From a virus: a stretch of 64,000 bases of DNA. This document shows positions 15,279 through 22,014 of this stretch, piece by piece. How positions within the stretch are numbered: the first letter of the stretch is position 1; every line of letters begins with the position of its first letter. Where the stretch lies: positions 31,849 to 95,848 of IMG/VR virus record IMGVR_UViG_3300032308_001684, one strand, 5' to 3'. The translations under genes were made by a program, and so were the position numbers. Below the pieces are notes generated by a model. That model did not search any database. It was not told the DNA's origin and saw nothing but the letters and a program-made list of their open reading frames with translations.

Positions 15279-15353
15279 TGGTACCCAAGGGTGGGAACGA
15301 TCCACCGACCCTCGCCTTATCAAGACGATGCTCTACCACTGAGCTACTTGGGC
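15279..15353 (-). tRNA. tRNA-Ile (GAU)
   Basis: Acceptor GCCCAAG/CTTGGGT, anticodon arm TCGTC-TTGATAA-GGCGA with GAT, encoded CCA. Confidence 0.9.
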
Positions 15354-15359
15354 ATGTCA

Positions 15360-15436
15360 TGGCCGGCCCTGAGAGATTTGAACTCCCAACTTCCAGTTTC
15401 GAAGACTGGCACTCTATCCAATTGAGTTAAGGACCG
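15360..15436 (-). tRNA. tRNA-Arg (UCG)
   Basis: Acceptor CGGTCCT/AGGGCCG, anticodon arm CCAGT-CTTCGAA-ACTGG, discriminator G, encoded CCA. Confidence 0.92.
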
Positions 15437-15441
15437 ATGAT

Positions 15442-15516
15442 TGGTCCGGCCTGCAGGAATCGAACCCACATTCACGGTGTAGAAGACCGCTGTATTATCC
15501 ATTATACTAAGGCCGG
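15442..15516 (-). tRNA. tRNA-Arg (UCU)
   Basis: Acceptor CCGGCCT/AGGCCGG, anticodon arm GCGGT-CTTCTAC-ACCGT, encoded CCA. Confidence 0.92.
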
Positions 15517-15521
15517 ATATT

Positions 15522-15596
15522 TGGTGGTAATGGTAAGAGTCGAACTTACACTGAACACCGTATGAAGGTGGAGCACTACCATTATGCTACATTACC
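15522..15596 (-). tRNA. tRNA-Met (CAU), elongator-type
   Basis: Acceptor GGTAATG/CATTACC fully paired, anticodon loop TTCATAC, encoded CCA. The 5' end overlaps the stop of the SGNH gene by five bases. A lysidine-type Ile role cannot be excluded but 26801-26877 suits that better. Confidence 0.88.
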
Positions 15597-16311
15597 AAAA
15601 AATATGTTCGCGGATGTATTGAGCGTAGGCCACATGAGCCGGACGTAGAAAATGTCCCCCGGGTGCTCTAGCAAAATTACGATCCATAGCAAAATTACAA
15701 AAATCTACATTGCCCACAGGCCTGAATATGTTGTCGTTCCAGTTAAAATCTATCACTGCTTGGAAACTGTCTATGTTGATAACCGATATCGATCGATCCA
15801 GGGCTAATTTGTTCAAGGCCAGGATGTTTTTTATTTTGTTGATACGTCCGCGGTGATCGTGTCCTTCAAACATGATCCATTCACGTCCGTATCTCTCATA
15901 ACGTTCGCGATTCTTTATTAGTGGGCCTATGTTGATGCCTTGCTGTAAAACAGGATTTCCCACACGAGCATGACTGATTCCATCGCCGTAATTGATGGGT
16001 ATCCAGTATTGATGTTCTTCGTGCCATACTTCGCCACGATCACAACCAGTCCAGCAGGCTATCACGATGTCTTGATCTGTAAGACCGTCAATCTGTTCCA
16101 ACAACACACGGAACATAGCATCGTTGCTACCGCCCGATATAGCATGATTTATAGACTCGTAGCCCAGTGCATCGGCCAGTAATACAGGATAACTGTTTTT
16201 GGCGCCATATTCAACCTGCATGACAGGATGCTGGATATTGTTACTGGGTTCAGACCATATCTCAGCACCTGTGGCATGACTGCATCCTAGTATAATCGCT
16301 TTGTTCATCAT
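15592..16311 (-). CDS. SGNH/GDSL-like hydrolase, copy 1
   Basis: About 239 residues. GCSHATG near residue 10 is the block I Ser, SGGSNDAM the block with Gly/Asn, and GGHFLRPAHVAYAQYI the C-terminal block with the catalytic-type His. These blocks, in order, fit the SGNH esterase fold. It is one of three such proteins here (37683-38387, 39618-40328). Likely acts on acyl or sugar esters, possibly for glycan modification. Start at ATG 16311 or 16308; a weak ribosome site only. The gene is embedded in the tRNA array. Confidence 0.6.
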   Translation of the reverse strand: MMNKAIILGCSHATGAEIWSEPSNNIQHPVMQVEYGAKNSYPVLLADALGYESINHAISGGSNDAMFRVLLEQIDGLTDQDIVIACWTGCDRGEVWHEEHQYWIPINYGDGISHARVGNPVLQQGINIGPLIKNRERYERYGREWIMFEGHDHRGRINKIKNILALNKLALDRSISVINIDSFQAVIDFNWNDNIFRPVGNVDFCNFAMDRNFARAPGGHFLRPAHVAYAQYIREHIFW

Positions 16312-16323
16312 GATACTTACCAA

Positions 16324-16399
16324 TGGTAGGACGTGCGGGATTCGAACCCACCACCAATAGATTAAAAGTCTACTGCTCTACCCAATGAGCTAACGTCCC
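16324..16399 (-). tRNA. tRNA-Lys (UUU)
   Basis: Acceptor GGGACGT/ACGTCCT, anticodon arm GTAGA-CTTTTAA-TCTAT, encoded CCA. Confidence 0.93.
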
Positions 16400-16405
16400 G
16401 ATGTC

Positions 16406-16479
16406 TGGCAGAGGGTATAGGAATCGAACCTATAATAACGGAATCAAAATCCGTGGTTATACCATTTAACTAACCCCCA
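16406..16479 (-). tRNA. tRNA-Gln (UUG)
   Basis: Anticodon arm ACGGA-TTTTGAT-TCCGT, acceptor TGGGGGT/ACCCTCT with an open first pair as is usual for Gln, discriminator G, encoded CCA. Confidence 0.92.
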
Positions 16480-16487
16480 ACTGTGAT

Positions 16488-16563
16488 TGGTGCCGTCCCC
16501 TGGGATCGAACCAGGTTCCTCGGTGCTTCAAACCGGTGCTATGACCACATCAGCTAAAACGGC
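16488..16563 (-). tRNA. tRNA-Phe (GAA)
   Basis: Acceptor GCCGTTT/GGACGGC, loop TTGAAGC with GAA, encoded CCA. One C-A mismatch in the anticodon stem. Confidence 0.82.
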
Positions 16564-16565
16564 AT

Positions 16566-16639
16566 TGGTACCTCGTGACAGAATCGAACTGCCGCAACCG
16601 CCGTGTAAAAGCGGAGTTCTACCATTAAACTAACGAGGC
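16566..16639 (-). tRNA. tRNA-Val (UAC)
   Basis: Acceptor GCCTCGT/ACGAGGT, anticodon arm CCGCT-TTTACAC-GGCGG, encoded CCA. Confidence 0.9.
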
Positions 16640-16640
16640 A

Positions 16641-16702
16641 AAAAAGAAAACCCAGACGCAGTTTGCCGACATCAACGAGAGATCTATAACCGGAGGTCTG
16701 GG
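16641..16702 (-). terminator. Long-loop hairpin with T-rich tail
   Basis: CCCAGAC (minus, 16696-16702) pairs with GTCTGGG (16651-16657), followed by TTTTCTTTTT. The 38-base loop is large, so it may be a processing signal within the tRNA array as well as a terminator. Confidence 0.5.
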
Positions 16703-16712
16703 CCATAATACT

Positions 16713-16787
16713 TGGAGCAGGTAGTCGGGGTCGAACCGACGGCATTCTCGTTGGCAACGAGACATTCTACCACTGAATTATACCTGC
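16713..16787 (-). tRNA. tRNA-Gly (GCC)
   Basis: Acceptor GCAGGTA/TACCTGC, anticodon arm TCTCG-TTGCCAA-CGAGA, encoded CCA. Confidence 0.93.
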
Positions 16788-16790
16788 ATA

Positions 16791-16872
16791 TGGTACCCCT
16801 GCCCGGATTCGAACCGGGAAACATAGTCACTCCTTTTGAGAGAGCCGCCTTTTCCAATTTGGCCACAGGGGC
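16791..16872 (-). tRNA. tRNA-Leu (CAA)
   Basis: Acceptor GCCCCTG/CAGGGGT, anticodon loop CTCAAAA, long variable arm, encoded CCA. Confidence 0.9.
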
Positions 16873-16880
16873 AATAAACT

Positions 16881-16957
16881 TGGTCGGAGTACAAGGATTC
16901 GAACCTTGGACCCCCTGGTCCCAAACCAGGTGCGCTACCAGGCTGCGCCACACTCCG
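16881..16957 (-). tRNA. tRNA-Pro (UGG)
   Basis: Acceptor CGGAGTG/TACTCCG, anticodon arm CCTGG-TTTGGGA-CCAGG, encoded CCA. Confidence 0.93.
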
Positions 16958-16963
16958 AATAAC

Positions 16964-17049
16964 TGGTACGACTGGCCGGACTCGAACCGGCACGCCATTA
17001 AAGACGACAGATTTTAAGTCTGTTGCGGCTACCATTACGCCACAGTCGC
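16964..17049 (-). tRNA. tRNA-Leu (UAA)
   Basis: Acceptor GCGACTG/CAGTCGT, anticodon arm ACAGA-CTTAAAA-TCTGT, long variable arm, encoded CCA. Confidence 0.93.
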
Positions 17050-17056
17050 AAACATT

Positions 17057-17139
17057 TGGTGCCCCAGGTCGGACTCGAACCGACACGCACTAGGCACTGG
17101 CTTCTAAGACCAGCGTGGCTACCATTACACCACCGGGGC
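17057..17139 (-). tRNA. tRNA-Leu (UAG)
   Basis: Acceptor GCCCCGG paired with CTGGGGC, anticodon arm CTGGT-CTTAGAA-GCCAG, long variable arm, encoded CCA. Confidence 0.92.
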
Positions 17140-17148
17140 AAAATTACA

Positions 17149-17224
17149 TGGGGAGAAGTATGGGAATCGAACCCATGCTAACGGAATCACAATCCGTGGT
17201 GCTGACCGCTACACTAACGACTCC
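17149..17224 (-). tRNA. tRNA-His (GUG)
   Basis: Anticodon arm ACGGA-TTGTGAT-TCCGT, extra 5' G opposite C73 as His requires, encoded CCA. The acceptor GAGTCGT/ACTTCTC has two adjacent mismatches. Confidence 0.85.
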
Positions 17225-17230
17225 ATTGAT

Positions 17231-17320
17231 TGGCGGAGAGACTGGGACTTGAACCCAGAAAGCGGCTTTCACCACTCGACGGATTAGCAATCCGCTCCAA
17301 TACCATTATGGGACCTCTCC
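17231..17320 (-). tRNA. tRNA-Ser (GCU)
   Basis: Acceptor GGAGAGG with TCTCTCC, anticodon arm GCGGA-TTGCTAA-TCCGT, long variable arm, discriminator G, encoded CCA. Confidence 0.92.
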
Positions 17321-17543
17321 ATGTTTGGTGTAGGCTACGTTTCCACATCGCCCCTACTTGAGTTGACTTCTCTGTCACTGTGTTTTATTCTCTGCCTAGT
17401 TACAGTTCTAGTCAGCGGTTCGGACTCCCTTATCTTCTATCTTACTGTAGAAAGACAGATGGGCACTCTTCTTAACGGGTCACCGCCCCCGACCCCTCTA
17501 ACGACGGGCCACCGGTACAGATCACGTTCTGTACTGACGGGAT
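17321..17543 (-). other. Non-coding gap in the tRNA array
   Basis: About 220 bases with no tRNA fit and no credible ORF. Hairpins GTACAGA/TCTGTAC, GGGTC/GACCC and TTCTA/TAGAA are visible on the minus strand, and the end reads GTAGG...CCTAC-ACCA, a stem with a tRNA-like 3' tail. It could be a decayed tRNA or a small structured RNA. Confidence 0.45.
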
Positions 17544-17631
17544 TGGCGGAAGCGGTGAGATTCGAACTCACGGTACCTTTCGATACGCTGGTTTTCAAGA
17601 CCAGAGCCATAGACCACTCGACCACACTTCC
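17544..17631 (-). tRNA. tRNA-Ser (UGA)
   Basis: Acceptor GGAAGTG/CGCTTCC, anticodon arm CTGGT-CTTGAAA-ACCAG, long variable arm, discriminator G, encoded CCA. Confidence 0.93.
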
Positions 17632-17636
17632 TTACA

Positions 17637-17714
17637 TGGAGCAACAGGTAGGATTCGAACCTACGACTTTACGGGTTTGCAATCCGTTGCATTTGACCAC
17701 TCTGCCACTGTTGC
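17637..17714 (-). tRNA. tRNA-Cys (GCA)
   Basis: Acceptor GCAACAG/CTGTTGC, loop TTGCAAA, discriminator T, encoded CCA; the last anticodon-stem pair is A-C. Confidence 0.9.
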
Positions 17715-17720
17715 GTTGTT

Positions 17721-17797
17721 TGGCGACCCGGGAAGGATTTGAACCTCCGACATTTGGTTTTGGAGACCAACGTTCTGCCAGACTGAACTACCGAGCC
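17721..17797 (-). tRNA. tRNA-Trp (CCA)
   Basis: Acceptor GGCTCGG/CCGGGTC, anticodon arm TTGGT-CTCCAAA-ACCAA, discriminator G, encoded CCA. Confidence 0.93.
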
Positions 17798-17803
17798 ATT
17801 GTT

Positions 17804-17895
17804 TGGTACCCCCAGCGGGAGTCGAACCCACATGAACCAATTATCTGTTGCTTACGGGATATAAATCCGCCGTTTTACCATTAAACTATAGGGGC
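17804..17895 (-). tRNA. tRNA, probable Ile (UAU), enlarged variable region
   Basis: Acceptor GCCCCTA/TGGGGGT, loop TTTATAT giving anticodon TAT, T arm GTGGG-TTCGACT-CCCGC and encoded CCA. The variable region is about 22 bases, unlike any normal Ile tRNA, and shows no clear stem. Identity is uncertain. Confidence 0.65.
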
Positions 17896-17901
17896 TATAT
17901 T

Positions 17902-17978
17902 TGGCTCCTCAGGGTGGGCTCGAACCACCGACACCTTGATTAACAGTCAAGTGCTTCTACCGACTGAGCTACTGAGGA
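17902..17978 (-). tRNA. tRNA-Asn (GUU)
   Basis: Acceptor TCCTCAG/CTGAGGA, anticodon arm CTTGA-CTGTTAA-TCAAG, discriminator G, encoded CCA. Confidence 0.93.
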
Positions 17979-17985
17979 ATAAACT

Positions 17986-18060
17986 TGGCGGTCCCAAGGG
18001 GAATCGAACCCCTGCCGACGGCGTGACAAGCCGCTATACTTACCGCTATACTATGGGACC
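17986..18060 (-). tRNA. tRNA-Asp (GUC)
   Basis: Acceptor GGTCCCA/TGGGACC, anticodon arm GCGGC-TTGTCAC-GCCGT, discriminator G, encoded CCA. Confidence 0.93.
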
Positions 18061-18066
18061 AAGAAC

Positions 18067-18150
18067 TGGTGGAGACGGATGGATTCGAACCACCGTGCTG
18101 TTAAGAACAGATTTACAGTCTGCCGCAATCGACCACTCTGCCACATCTCC
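18067..18150 (-). tRNA. tRNA-Tyr (GUA)
   Basis: Acceptor GGAGATG with CGTCTCC, anticodon arm GCAGA-CTGTAAA-TCTGT, long variable arm, encoded CCA. First tRNA of the main array in transcription order. Confidence 0.93.
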
Positions 18151-18345
18151 AGATTTTTAACACACTGTCGCCAGTGTGTGTATCGAAGCACACTACTCAT
18201 CTGCTGACGCAATTTGATTGTTCGGCAATGTGCTTCGATACTCTGTGATTTTTCACACTACAAGAAGTGCTCCATCCCACAGGCCGCCCGTTCGTCCATG
18301 TTTAGAGTGCAGACTGGGACCTCGTTTCCCTTAACACTTTTGCTA
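18151..18345 (-). ncRNA. Structured leader upstream of the tRNA array
   Basis: No ORF. A perfect 13-base inverted repeat pairs 18180-18192 with 18229-18241, and 18160-18167 pairs with 18172-18179 around a four-base loop that reads GCGA on the minus strand. It lies between the 57-aa gene and tRNA-Tyr and may be a processing leader or separate RNA. Confidence 0.5.
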
Positions 18346-18519
18346 TCAATTTACACTAAACGTTGGCGCTTTGGCTAACGATTCGCGATATAGTCTAGCA
18401 CGTTCAAACTTATCTTGAATAAGTTTTTGAAGCTGTTCTTGAGAGATTTCTCCAAAAGCAGTTTCATAAGCCTGTTCAACGATGCGTTCGTTTAATTTTT
18501 CGTAATCTATCTTTTCCAT
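18346..18519 (-). CDS. Small helical phage protein, 57 aa
   Basis: ATG 18519 follows AAGGAAAA. The product is nearly all helix and charged (MEKIDYEKLNERIVEQAYET near its start). A terminator lies just upstream and the tRNA leader downstream. No family recognised. Confidence 0.6.
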   Translation of the reverse strand: MEKIDYEKLNERIVEQAYETAFGEISQEQLQKLIQDKFERARLYRESLAKAPTFSVN

Positions 18520-18532
18520 TTTTCCTTTTTGT

Positions 18533-18569
18533 ATAAAAACAAAGCCCCGGAGTGTTTAGTTCCGGGGCT
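18533..18569 (-). terminator. Rho-independent terminator
   Basis: AGCCCCGGA/TCCGGGGCT stem with a nine-base loop, followed on the minus strand by TTTGTTTTT. It closes the promoter-only unit that begins at about 18750. Confidence 0.85.
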
Positions 18570-18721
18570 CTGTGTAGAATAAGTTACTATCTGACTTCTA
18601 CTCAGAACCCCCGACCCCGATCGCATCATTACGTAGGCAGGTAGGATGCCACAAGAGACTTGTTGGCTCCATCTGTTTAAATGATATTGAATAGGATCTT
18701 TGTGTGTTCATCATAGTATCT
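18570..18721 (-). ncRNA. Candidate small RNA between promoter and terminator
   Basis: A promoter (18722-18750) and a strong terminator (18533-18569) enclose about 150 bases with no good ORF; the only frame is 24 codons without a ribosome site. Hairpins GCC-ACAAG/CTTGT-GGC and TCTGA/TCAGA are visible. This arrangement suggests a stand-alone regulatory RNA. Confidence 0.5.
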
Positions 18722-18750
18722 ATTGTATGCGTTTATTTATTCCTGGTCAA
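18722..18750 (-). promoter_or_regulatory. sigma70-type promoter of candidate sRNA
   Basis: TTGACC at 18745-18750, TACAAT at 18722-18727, spacer 17, located after the terminator of the DctP operon. Confidence 0.8.
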
Positions 18751-18771
18751 CCCCTGGTTTACCTTTTTACA

Positions 18772-18803
18772 ACAAAAAACCCTACACAAGGTAGGGTTTT
18801 TGT
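18772..18803. terminator. Bidirectional terminator after DctP
   Basis: CCCTAC/GTAGGG stem extended by A-T pairs, with A/T runs on both sides; ends the 25.3-18.8 kb operon. Confidence 0.88.
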
Positions 18804-18819
18804 TTTGCTTGTCTACCTA

Positions 18820-19779
18820 TCAAGCCTTGCGTTCAATTGCCTCAACCAGTCCTGGTGTGAACGTGTCACGGAACTGATCATAGACACCTGACAATGCTAC
18901 CTTAGCGGCGTCGCGTTGTTCTTGTGTCCACTTGACAATGTTGGCACCTTCTTCTTGAACTAGACGCTGTTCGGCACGAGCACCATCACGGATGGTCTCA
19001 GCACGTTCTTCACGTCCTGCAAGAATAGCGGCTTGCTTGATCACGGCCTGAACTTCAGGGCTCATTGTGGCCCAGAACTTGTCACCAATGATCATTGATG
19101 TGAGGAACAAGCTGTGGCCTGTGTCAATCACTGACTTGGTAACTTCATTCTGACGCAATGGGTACATACGTGGGTAGTTGGTTTCGCCACCTTCGGCTTC
19201 GCCGTCGACCACTACTTGGCGCAGGTCTTCTACTTCAGCAACAACAGGCTTCATGCCCAGTGCAGAAATAGTTGCTTGTGCAACAGGGTTACGGTTTGAA
19301 CGAACTGCTGTACCAGCAAGCTCTTCTAAAGTGCTAACTTTCTTGTTAGCAATCATCTGACGGAAACCGCCAGAGTATGTGAAACTCAATCCACGTACAT
19401 TAGACTTGTCAGTGAGTTTGTTGAGAAGAGTCTCTCCAACTTCACCTTCTAGCACACGGGTAGCATGCTCATGATCTTTAAACAAGAAAGGAAGATCAAA
19501 TACCAAGAAGTCTTGTTCATACTTCTCAGCAAGCCATGTGGTGTACATCTGGCTCATTTCAATCTTGCCTGCTTCCATGAGATCTAGCAAATCATGCTTG
19601 GTGACCACAACACCATCGTTATAACGCTGGCTGTACTCTGAAAGAGTCATGATTTCAACTTCGATCTTGTGCTCGCTTTGTTGTTCGTTTACACGACGCT
19701 CAAAGTCTTCAGCGGCACGAAGGAAAAGGTTTAAAGGCTCATGGGCGATAACCCAACGAATCTTAGTAGTTTTGCTCAT
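18820..19779 (-). CDS. TRAP-type solute-binding protein (DctP), without signal peptide
   Basis: 319 residues. The core matches DctP periplasmic receptors: FLVFDLPFLFKDHEHA, LEGEVGETLLNKL, a GLSFTYSGGFRQM strand, LEELAGTAVRSNRNPVAQA with the ligand-binding Arg, and AEGGETNYP. The N-terminus MSKTTKIRWVIAHEP starts directly with the first strand of the mature domain, so no export signal is present. It may bind a carboxylate in the cytoplasm. No DctQ or DctM is seen. It is the last gene of the AhpC-DctP operon, 143 bases after the second TctC. Confidence 0.85.
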   Translation of the reverse strand: MSKTTKIRWVIAHEPLNLFLRAAEDFERRVNEQQSEHKIEVEIMTLSEYSQRYNDGVVVTKHDLLDLMEAGKIEMSQMYTTWLAEKYEQDFLVFDLPFLFKDHEHATRVLEGEVGETLLNKLTDKSNVRGLSFTYSGGFRQMIANKKVSTLEELAGTAVRSNRNPVAQATISALGMKPVVAEVEDLRQVVVDGEAEGGETNYPRMYPLRQNEVTKSVIDTGHSLFLTSMIIGDKFWATMSPEVQAVIKQAAILAGREERAETIRDGARAEQRLVQEEGANIVKWTQEQRDAAKVALSGVYDQFRDTFTPGLVEAIERKA

Positions 19780-19922
19780 TTTTTATATCCAAATTTGGTA
19801 GTTTAAATGTGCTCGCGATTGCTCGCTACGGTTCGGCGTTCTAGGCATAACATGCTAGTAAATGGGTTTTACCCAAGGCGTCGTTGTAACCGGCGTCGAT
19901 CACCTGACCGGCGCTGCCATTA
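19780..19922 (-). other. Intergenic stretch between TctC and DctP
   Basis: 143 bases without an ORF. Two GCCGGT copies and GTCG repeats are seen, but no clear promoter or terminator. It is the only sizeable gap inside this operon, which otherwise has overlapping genes. Confidence 0.5.
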
Positions 19923-20822
19923 TTATTTAGCCAGTTTCACACCTTGGCTCAGGCGTTTCCACAGGGTAACTTGTGAATCAAACCAACGCTGTGTGGCGGT
20001 AGCGTCAAGATTGCTGGGCTCGCAGTAGTCCACAGCATAAGCTCGTTGTACGCTGGCAGCTTTGGCAGCTTCAACAACCATGCCACGAAGTTCATTGTAC
20101 TGTGTGTCGGGCATGGATCGGGGTACTTGTAAGCTGTGCATGTTGACCACTTCGCCTACTCCAGCAAAGCCCTGACTTTCTAAAGTAGGAACTCCACGCA
20201 CAGTTCGACGTCCAGAGATGCCCAGGGCATGTAGATCGCCTTTGTCTAAGAATCCTTCAACTTCTCCCAGGAATGCCACACTGAGTTCAATGTTGCCTGA
20301 GATGACATCCATGCTGGCTTCACGTGTGCCTTTGTAGGGCACTGGCTGTGCATTGGGGAAACGCTTGACAATCTCCATGGCCATCAAGTGCGATGTAGCA
20401 CCCAAACCAGAGATACCAATGTTGATGGGCTTTGACTTGTCAACTTCCTGCCAGCTACGATATTTTTTGCTCACAATGACCATGGGTGCGGCACACTGTG
20501 TCATCAATGGCCGGAAGTCTGCCACTGAGTGACTTTCTTCAGGATAAAAGTTTGGGCGAACAAAGAAGGCAGTAGATGCACTCAATACAGTGTTAGGGGT
20601 GGTTGCTACGTGTTTGGCACCAATGGTTGCTCCTGCTCCTGGTTTGTTTTCCAAGATGAATGTGTATTTCTTTTGATTCTTGTTGAGCTCTTCAACAAGA
20701 CTACGGCTGTATTGTGCTTGTGTGTCGCCCATGCCAAAGGGCCATATGATAGATACGGTCTGTTGTGCTTGAGACGAAAGCGATGCCAATGTGACGGCAC
20801 TGGCGATTAAAAACTTTTTCAT
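19923..20822 (-). CDS. tctC: Tripartite tricarboxylate transporter binding protein (Bug/TctC), copy 2
   Basis: 299 residues. Signal peptide MKKFLIASAVTLASLSSQA, then the TctC order: IWPFGMGDTQAQY, VENKPGAGATIGAKHVA-like ENKPGAGATIGA, PINIGISGLGATSHLMA, VPYKGTREASMDVISGNIE and GISGRRTVRGVPTL. ENKPGAGATIGA and PYKG are the Bug ligand-site signatures and are better preserved than in copy 1. It acts in the periplasm. Its ATG overlaps the stop of the PP-loop paralog B (ATGA), so both are coupled in translation. Confidence 0.92.
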   Translation of the reverse strand: MKKFLIASAVTLASLSSQAQQTVSIIWPFGMGDTQAQYSRSLVEELNKNQKKYTFILENKPGAGATIGAKHVATTPNTVLSASTAFFVRPNFYPEESHSVADFRPLMTQCAAPMVIVSKKYRSWQEVDKSKPINIGISGLGATSHLMAMEIVKRFPNAQPVPYKGTREASMDVISGNIELSVAFLGEVEGFLDKGDLHALGISGRRTVRGVPTLESQGFAGVGEVVNMHSLQVPRSMPDTQYNELRGMVVEAAKAASVQRAYAVDYCEPSNLDATATQRWFDSQVTLWKRLSQGVKLAK

Positions 20823-22003
20823 TTGAGTAATCCTTGTATGATGTCGGTATTTACATAGTCTGTGGGGCCCAGGTCATAGAACTTGTCCATGAACCCAACA
20901 AAGCCCACAGCACGACCCTGTTCGTAGGTAAAGAACTTAGAGTCAATGGTGTTGACCATGTGGGCTAATCCTGCTTCCCATACTTGATAGAAGCGAGTGT
21001 CTTTGAAGTTCTTAAAGAACCACCAAGTCATTTCTGAGTAGAAGTTATTGGTTGACTTTGTGGTTTGCCAAGTTGTTGGATCGTAGTCAGGATAGATCAG
21101 CGGCTTGGCCAGTTGTTCGTAGGCACCTCGCTGTGCCACTGAGTGATTAGGCCAGCGTACCAAGAACTGCAAATGCTTGGCATGGTCTGTCATAAACCAG
21201 TTACGTATGGTATGTGCTTGTTTGATAATGAGTTCTGGCAAATCAGCTTGCCAGTAAAAATACTCTGTGGTAATGTTGTTGTAAGGACCACGTTGATTTT
21301 GACTGTGGTTGGCCTGGATGTCAAGAAAGTACATGTACCAACGACCGTCTTTGATACAGACCTTGGGCTTGTCAACACCATAAAGAACACAGATTTGTTT
21401 GCCTGATTCTGCCAACAGTTTGTGACTGCTCATGCCCAACGGATCGTGTTTGAATGTGTGTTCAGGATGTAAGTAATCTTTGGCGTTGTTGACCCAGGAC
21501 TCATCACCTTTATAATCAAGTATGTTTTGACTAAAGTCATGCATGGTGATCTTGATGTTAGGGTGTGTGACCGCTAGTTTTTGTAATATGGGCTTGGCCG
21601 CAAAGTGCCACTCTGACAAAGTGTTCTCAGCTTTCATATTTTTGGCATCAGGGCCAAGATTTTTATCGCCCTGTGCTGGATAGCGAAACACCACTTCGTC
21701 TAGGTGTATGTTGTTGTTGATAAAACTGTAGAGCACTGTAGCAGAGTCTGAACCACCTGAGAACTCTAGTCGAATGTAATCGTATCGATCTCTCAACTGT
21801 TGCGCTCGCATGCGATAGAGTTCTCGCAAGCTCAGTTGTGGTTCCTTGGTTGTGTCCATACGAGAAAAAACTTCTCGGTTAAAGTTCCAAGTTGGAAACT
21901 GGCCAGTGGCCGTGGCCTCTAGCAGAGCTTGAGGTTTGGAATAGAAGTTTTTACCATTGACTGTGTAAAAACCAAGTTTGGGATTGTTTTCGAGAAGTTC
22001 CAT
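20819..22003 (-). CDS. PP-loop ATPase, paralog B
   Basis: 394 residues. SGGSDS at residues 82-87 is the PP-loop; the same N-terminal blocks as in paralog A (2775-3986) precede it: FYSK, ATGQ, WNFN-EVFS, EP, RAQ-LRD-YDY, then FINNNIHLDE. The C-terminal half is diverged and Trp/Tyr-rich. It would adenylate an unknown substrate. Translational coupling to TctC on one side and HldD 11 bases upstream on the other suggests a role with both. Not QueC by length or motif. Confidence 0.75.
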   Translation of the reverse strand: MELLENNPKLGFYTVNGKNFYSKPQALLEATATGQFPTWNFNREVFSRMDTTKEPQLSLRELYRMRAQQLRDRYDYIRLEFSGGSDSATVLYSFINNNIHLDEVVFRYPAQGDKNLGPDAKNMKAENTLSEWHFAAKPILQKLAVTHPNIKITMHDFSQNILDYKGDESWVNNAKDYLHPEHTFKHDPLGMSSHKLLAESGKQICVLYGVDKPKVCIKDGRWYMYFLDIQANHSQNQRGPYNNITTEYFYWQADLPELIIKQAHTIRNWFMTDHAKHLQFLVRWPNHSVAQRGAYEQLAKPLIYPDYDPTTWQTTKSTNNFYSEMTWWFFKNFKDTRFYQVWEAGLAHMVNTIDSKFFTYEQGRAVGFVGFMDKFYDLGPTDYVNTDIIQGLLK

Positions 22004-22014
22004 GAGCGGAGTAT

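Noticed and set aside
16712-17884. Plus-strand ORFs across the tRNA array
   Set aside because: They translate the complements of tRNA genes (repeated GFEP-like peptides from T arms) and have no ribosome sites.
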